NCBI RefSeq assembly: GCF_030272615.1
Contig: NC_081406.1
Span: 240,424,422-240,488,421 of the forward strand
Length of the DNA stretch: 64,000 bases
Source: Cryptomeria japonica
Lineage: Eukaryota > Streptophyta > Pinopsida > Cupressales > Cupressaceae
Reading direction: 5' to 3'
The position numbers and the translations under genes were made by a program. Shown piece by piece: positions 58,015 through 64,000 of this stretch. The notes under the pieces were generated by a model, which worked only from the letters and a program-made list of their open reading frames with translations, was not told where the DNA came from and ran no database searches. Within the stretch, counting starts at the first letter, position 1; the number at the start of each line of letters is the position of its first letter.

Positions 58015-61000
58015 GCATTTAAAAGAAAAATTCCTAGGAAGAAAAAAGAGGATGTACGAAAAAATGAACAACCCAAGTTTCCTTTACAAAAAGCCCTTCT
58101 AGATGCATTACCAGGGTCCATAGATACCGAAACTAAAATAATGTTTTAGGATGCCTGGGGAGAATGTCGAGATACTGACATTCCTCACACTGGTAGATCC
58201 CTTTTCTGGTATTTTTACAATAATAGAGATGAGAAAGTGCCTCAGTCCAACCCCTAGAATCTTGACTTAGTGCCAAATGTGTTTATAGATGTAGAACTTA
58301 TTGAGGTCTTGGCCTGTAATTATAAAAAAAAACCATAATAGTTAGGGGAATTGACGGAAACCCTATTCTTGTCATCACAAGATCATGCATTGGCCTGAAT
58401 AGGCAGGCAATTACCAAGATTGACAGGGAAGGATATCCGGTGGATTATGAAAGGATGGTAAAGAGTTTTGGACTACGTGAGGTAGCTTATTTCTAGAAAA
58501 AAAGCAAGGATAACAGACCAATGGTTATCAATGATCAGGCTCAATTTCCTACACTCCAATTTATGGATTTCTTTTAGAAAACCTATCATGGTTGGTGTCA
58601 ATTTTATGGTGATAATCATAGAAGTATAATGCTAGTGGATTTAATGTATATGTCCATGAGGATCTAGAACCCTAACATTAACCTAGAATTTGATATTGCC
58701 AGTGATCTTGAAAGAATTTTACATAATCAGTTGGTTTACTAGAATACTAGTAGAACTTTGAAGAATTATTCTCTACTGTGTCATTTAATACTCTTCCAGA
58801 ACAAAAATATATTTAGAGACATGATGAAGTTAACTATCGTGGATGGTCAGGGGAAAGGACTCCCAGTTCAGTTATGGTGTAGGATATGGGACAAGAATAG
58901 TAGAGACTATGATTACAAGGAATTTTATGATTCCTTTCTTGTGTGGATATTTAGGGCACTTGGGGTTCAGGTTGAAAGGCTTCCTTCTAAGATATAAAGG
59001 GTAGATCAGACCATTGGAATACAACCTAGAAAAGGGTCACACTCACAATTTCACTAATTGGATCTTCAAGAATGATCATACTCTCATCAGGGTATATGGA
59101 TGCAAGCAGGCCCTCCATCAGTTGCCAGACTTTGTATCAGAAAGGGTTGCCTTTTTAGAATTTATTTGGCAGATGATGTGGTTTGAGAAGGAAGTGAATG
59201 GACCAAGGAAGAAGGGGACTTTCTTGCCCCATGTAGTCAGGTATGTTGGATTGTCTATTGGTTCTAGTTCCCTTGAACAAGTTCAGGATAATTTACAGAA
59301 AACATATTGTCTGAAGGATGGAAGTGAGAGGGTCTATGACCTTAAAGGTTATATTAGTTCTTTTATAAAAGAATTTAAACATCAAATTGACATAGTGGAA
59401 GATATTTCCCATAATTGCATGACTCCTCAAGATGTTATGCAAAGGTTGAAAAAGTGGAACTTATAAAAGAAATTGGAAGAGGATAGATAGAAGAAGGGCC
59501 AACCATGTTTTTTTCATGATCAAACCCAAGAAATATTGATGATGGAGTTGTGCTTAAAAGATTTTGAGAAACTATATGGAAAAGCTACAAGCAGTATATC
59601 ACACGAGGTTAAGCTTGATCCTCCAAAAAGGCATATAAAATTGATTATCCATGATTCAGATTCAGTGAATGCATCAAATTATCCCCCTCTAAAGAGGCAA
59701 AAACAAGATGAGAAGGTAGCCATAACCCCTTATGATGATTCAAAAGGAGAGGGGGATATTGATGAAGTTGATAGTGCACTCAAATCACTTGGTAAAGGTG
59801 AAGAGTTTGATAGATCACGTGGCTCAGCATCAGTATTTCAAGAGGAAGTCCATGGCTATAAGGCTCAGCTTCCGGAAGGTGAATAACCTATTGATTTTAT
59901 GGATGAAAGGGAAGCCATATCAAGAATTTTTTTTGAAGACGAAGACACTATTAAAACACAAGAATTCAAGGACTTTTGGATTCAAATGAAAATATAATAT
60001 TTCAAGGAGATAAAGTGATTAAAATTGATGGGGATTGAAGAATATAGACATGAGGAGGTTGCTCAACAAACACTCAAGGAGTTACACCTTGATGAGGTCA
60101 ATTGTACCTTGGAAGAGGCTAGAGAGATGGTGCAGAAAAGTGATATGCTCATTGTTCTAGGGCTGACTCAGACGTTTGTTCTTGCTTGACCGAGCTAGAA
60201 AACAAGAGGACAGTACATTTTTTGTTGATTTTGATACTGATGGGAAGATAAGTGGATTAGGGTACAATCCCAAAACTGAAGTTTTGGCCACATGGGTGAG
60301 TTTTAAGGGCCATCATAAGCCCAAATTACTTAAAATTATCAAAGGAAATGATGGAATGGCATCAATGAAAACAATGGAAAACACTTCTCCTTTGGCATCA
60401 ACTACAAAATTAATACACAGAGAAATGTTTAATAAAGACCAGGTAAAACATATGTAAGAGCAATTAGAGGAGGCACAAACTAGGGAGACATAAATGACCA
60501 GAGCCATCAATCAATTGTACCTTGAGAATGTTGCTTTGAAGAAACAACTTCAAAGATTAAAGAGTAGTAACCAGAGAAAGGCTCTAGTAGTACATAAGGA
60601 TGCCTCCTCTGTACCAATTGATGTAAAGGATGATGAAGTGTCAAAAGGAAAAGTGGATAAGTACGTAGAGGAAAATCACCAATTAAGAAGTACGATGAAA
60701 TGCTTTTAGAGGAAATCCCTAAGCAGGTGTTAAATGCTTTAGAGAAAGTACTGGCATGCAATGTTGATTTGGTGATTAGTAAATGTGATGAAGTATATGT
60801 TGGATACCAAAATCTATTAGACATGTAGCAACATTTGCTAAACAAAAGAAACAATTAGATGAGCTCTCCAGGAGGTGGAATCCCTCTCATTATGATTTGA
60901 TCAGGCTTCGTGAGGTTACTTAGAGGGATCCAGATGCACCTGGTGAAATCAAAGATATAGAGGAAATGTTCAAATCTATTATTAAGGAAATATATTACAT

Positions 61001-61480
61001 AGAATAGGAAGAAGGAAGAATAAAAGAAAAATTATCCTCCTTTCATAGTATTAAGCATTGGACAATCCCTGAATTCATTGATAAAGAGGGTCGTGTAAAG
61101 AGTTTAGAAGAATGGAAAATAGAGTATAAATACATGGTTTCATGGATCATTTCCCATATGAAAGAAGATAAAGGCTTTAGTGTTCAAAGTTTTAACATGC
61201 TCCTAGATAGGTTTTTTGTATTGGAAAATATATTCTCAAAGTTTGTGGTCAAAATTCAAGCAATTACTAGCAAGAAATGGAAAGACCATTTGCTTGGTAT
61301 GCCATATATTCTCCATTATCAATTTCCTACTCATTTTCAAATATAAGAGTGGGTAGATGAGTACTTAAGACCTACCAAGATGTCTTCCTAGAAGAAGAAA
61401 TAGGTATTCGAAGGAAAGGGGAAAACAAGCAAAAAATCACATGTTGAATCTGACCTTGGGGTTATTTATTCCTCATTTCA
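58015..61480 (+). pseudogene. Large unrecognised retroelement-associated protein, decayed
   Basis: A long protein of perhaps 1000 residues can be followed on the + strand with three or more frameshifts. It starts with a basic segment (KRKIPRKKKEDVRK), then FPLQKALLDALPGS, RSLFWYFYNN and LIEVLACNYKKK; a second frame from 58335 has TIIVRGIDGNPI, YERMVKSFGLREVAYF and FQNKNIFRDMMK; the next open part (59014-59466) has FTNWIFKNDHTLIRVYGCKQ and KGYISSFIKEFKHQIDIV. Beyond 59536 it is polar with a Lys/Arg patch (LKRQKQ), and 60420-60700 is coiled-coil-like (NQLYLENVALKKQLQRL). Five TAG stops fall after Tyr, Phe or Ile where Trp is likely. I recognise no catalytic motif. Its place before a polypurine tract and LTR suggests an extra ORF of a Copia element (env-like position), which is inference. 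Confidence 0.5.
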
Positions 61481-61826
61481 AGCATGATATTCTCCAAAAA
61501 AAATTTTTATAGTTATCTTCCTAATGTTTTAGTTTATTATGTTTTATCTTAAGTTGTTAGTTATGAAAGGATGCAATTGTAAATGGTCTGAATCTTGTTT
61601 CTTCTCCTCATTTTGTATAAAGGAGAAACCAAGACCGAATTCTAAAAGACATTAGAAAATAGAATAGGAGCTAGATTAGAGGAAGCATTATACCATGTAC
61701 CCATACTTTGAAGATTAATATATAGATCCAGTTTATTTTCTTTGCAATTGTGGTGTGGAATTACCTTCTTCTCAAATTGGTCCTTTATGATTATTAATTC
61801 AAGGAATTAATTGCCATTTTGAAAAC

Positions 61827-61843
61827 TTGTGCAAAGGAATTCT
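61827..61843 (+). other. Degenerate polypurine tract before the LTR
   Basis: acttgtgcaaaggaattct-type sequence directly before the TG at 61844, in the place and wording of a Copia polypurine tract with Gs lost. It implies that DNA on the left was once the 3' end of an element. Confidence 0.55.
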
Positions 61844-62789
61844 TGTTGGCAATTGACACTCATTCGGTAAAGTAAATTGCATTTAGGGTTGTCATTGATG
61901 GAAACTCATCTTCAAGTGTTGATAATTCTCATCAGGATTCATTGTCTTATCATTTTGCATTGATTGCGTCAACTGATATATACACTATGCCTTATTCTTA
62001 TTAACTGGTTAGTCTTGGTACTGGTAACGTGTAATTTAGAACCCAATTAAGTATAGGACCCGACTAAGATATTTTGTGACCTTGGTAATATCTTTGAAGG
62101 AATTTATGATAGCGTGTGAAGGCTGACATGATCATCAGGATAATGTATGATATACTTTGTGATCCAACAGCCGACAGGTTTATTTTTTTTCATTAAGGTT
62201 GACATGGTGAAAAGTTAAAAGGGTATTTAAGGGAGATCTCTTAGCGATGGATTCAATGTTAATAGTGATGCGATTTTGGATGCAAATCAGTTGGAGATTA
62301 ATGGTATATAATTTGATCAGTGAGTAAAAGCTTTTGTACATTGTTTCATAAGCACAGTTCCAACTGGTAGCAAAACAGGGCATAATAGAGTATCAGTAAA
62401 CCGGTTCACAAAGGGTTGACCAAGCATTAACTGGAACTTATCCAGCATGGTCAGATGCACTCTATTAGTTCATTTCTGTTTATAATCATTGTATAATGTT
62501 GTGTAAGTTAGTGAGACTTCTATTTGAGTAGTGAGATCTAGGCAGTAAGCCTGATTGCATGTGCAATCCCCTCTATGTAATATATGTATACCTTGATCAA
62601 TTATTTAGATATTGTGGGTATCAGACCCACCATTGTTTTTCCCTTTAAAGGGTTTTTCACATATAAATATTGGTGTTATGGTATTGCTTCCTTATTTACT
62701 GTTAACTGGTTCATATGCAATAAGTTAATAAATTCATTTATCTGCAGAACACTGATTCACCCCTCTCTCAGTGTTCTTTGATTCCAACA
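61844..62789 (+). repeat. Copia LTR between two internal regions
   Basis: 946 bp. It starts TGTTGGCAATTGACAC and ends GATTCCAACA, so its tips TGTTGG and CCAACA are perfect inverted repeats. The C-rich ccctctctcagtgttc near the end and a leader-like gggtat...ccacc...ttttccc block resemble the LTR of Copia element 1, suggesting related families. It is followed by a mutated primer site and gag. Confidence 0.85.
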
Positions 62790-62791
62790 AT

Positions 62792-62803
62792 TAGTATTAA
62801 AGC
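62792..62803 (+). promoter_or_regulatory. Mutated primer binding site
   Basis: tagtattaaagc, the tRNA-Met-type TGGTATCAGAGC with three transitions (G to A, C to T, G to A). Confidence 0.75.
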
Positions 62804-62857
62804 CTAGTTCCTTAGAAGAAGTTTAACCACTTGAGGAAGATTTAGAACTTGGAATCA

Positions 62858-63850
62858 ATGGAAACTAGTCTATAACAATAGCTTCAACTTGCTCTTGAGG
62901 ATCTTGATAATGAACAAATGGAAAACAGTAAACTAAGGAATGAACTAATGCAAGACAAAGAACACATTATTTCATTGCAAGGAAATCTTTCAGCTGTTCA
63001 AGCCAAGAGAAAGGAACTTTGTGATCAACTGCAAAATTAGAGTAGTGATGAAGAAGATGCCTTGAAAGATCAATGTTAGAAACTCACTCAGGTGAACACT
63101 GTCTTGATGAATGAGATGCAAGCCCTAACCATGAGAATGTGTAAGGAAATTGAAGACAGGAAGAAGAATGAAGAAAACCTAGCTCAAGCATTGAAGGACA
63201 AATCTGTTGAATGTAATAGACTGACACATGAGAATGGCATATTGAAACTTGAGTTGATTTAGTCCCAGAATAATGAACAAGAACTTGAAAGATAGGTCAT
63301 AATCATGAGAGATGATTTAGACACTGCAAATGAGTACAAGGACAAGTTGAAAGCGAGCTCTGCAAAACTTGATGAATTGTTCAAGATCTCGAGAGACACC
63401 AATGACAAAAGAGGTATTGGTTATGAAGAAGGAGAAAGCTCTGGTACTGCACAATAAGATCAATCATCCAATCAGAAGCATAATCATACCAACAACTAAA
63501 ACCAGAAATCACTGGTAAGATGGCCTAATGCTCACAAATTCAGTGGTACATTCTTTGTTTGCAATAAATATGGTCATATAGTAAGTCATTGCAGAAATAG
63601 GAACAATTAGAACAATGCATCATTCACCAGTCTTGGAAATGTCAGATGCCATGCATGTAGTAGATTTGGTCATATGGCTAATCAATGCAGATCAAAAGGA
63701 ATTCAAGGAATTCAAGAACAATATTGTTTGTTATGCATGCAACAAGATTGGACATATTGCTAAGTATTGCAGGAGTAAGAACCCACCGGTAGCTAATGGA
63801 AATGAAGATGAGAGGGGGAAGGCAAAGGTTGAAGATATCATAAAATAGGA
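62858..63850 (+). pseudogene. Copia gag with coiled coil and three zinc knuckles
   Basis: From ATG 62858, broken by several TAG/TAA stops, the frame reads as a long helical, Glu/Lys/Gln-rich segment (LALEDLDNEQMENSKLRNEL, then SKEIEDRK-like repeats to about 63340), the family segment SSAKLDELFKISRDTNDKRG and GIGYEEGESS, then knuckles: the first lacking its first Cys (FFVCNKYGHIVSHC), a complete CHACSRFGHMANQC (63647-63688) and, after a frameshift, a complete CYACNKIGHIAKYC (63729-63770). No UBN2-type N-terminus is present, unlike element 1. The element continues past the window end. Confidence 0.85.
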
Positions 63851-64000
63851 TGCAAGAAGATGGGTTAGGAGATCAGATACTCAACTGGCAGAACAATCAG
63901 TAGAACCATCAGGTCTTGCACCGGAAGCAGGAACAACCGGTAACTAAGGCACTCTACCTTAGGGGTAGGCAAATCATTGAAGATGATGCAAACACCCTGG
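63851..64000 (+). other. Continuation of Copia element 3, cut by window end
   Basis: Low-complexity linker with accggtaac words follows the third knuckle. Protease and pol should lie beyond the window. Confidence 0.6.

Overview
The window looks like nuclear DNA from a large, repeat-rich plant genome. A gymnosperm (conifer type) is the best guess, an inference from the density of long, decayed Copia and Gypsy elements and from the protein types seen. Only one gene appears intact: an eight-exon patatin-like acyl hydrolase on the + strand (28329-31683). Nearly everything else is retroelements, small inverted-repeat elements, minisatellites and AT-rich spacer.

Layout. 1-2110: a decayed, unrecognised coding stretch and an AT-palindrome tract. 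2262-16827: a minus-strand Gypsy-type remnant (gag, retropepsin, an unrecognised Pro/Ser-rich region, no reverse transcriptase seen) bracketed by a direct repeat of about 0.5 kb. A complete + strand Copia element (8151-15435) is inserted in its gag. 16828-25410: AT-rich DNA with several inverted-repeat elements, an A-B-B-A-B duplication and a long TA/TACA microsatellite. 28190-31683: the patatin-like gene. 32590-33996: a solo LTR with a perfect 5-bp target duplication. 35875-37908: two Copia LTR remnants. 41052-44760: a minus-strand multi-exon pseudogene with a SET domain and a triplicated 75-bp exon. 44940-45408: an RNase H-like remnant. 49772-55701: a complete but decayed minus-strand Copia element. 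55702-57790: telomere-like repeats in both orientations and two minisatellites. 58015-61480: a large unrecognised decayed protein, followed by an LTR (61844-62789) and the gag of another Copia element that leaves the window.

How the parts relate. The Copia elements carry gag, protease, integrase, reverse transcriptase and RNase H in Copia order, with tRNA-Met-type primer sites and polypurine tracts at the expected places. Their stop codons fall mostly at Trp, Gln or Arg positions as TAG or TGA, the pattern expected from deamination of methylated cytosine in silenced copies. The most novel item is the SET-domain pseudogene: intron phases agree along its 3' half, and three consecutive phase-symmetric 75-bp exons arose by tandem duplication of a unit of about 162 bp.

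All identities and alignments were made by eye. No database search was possible.
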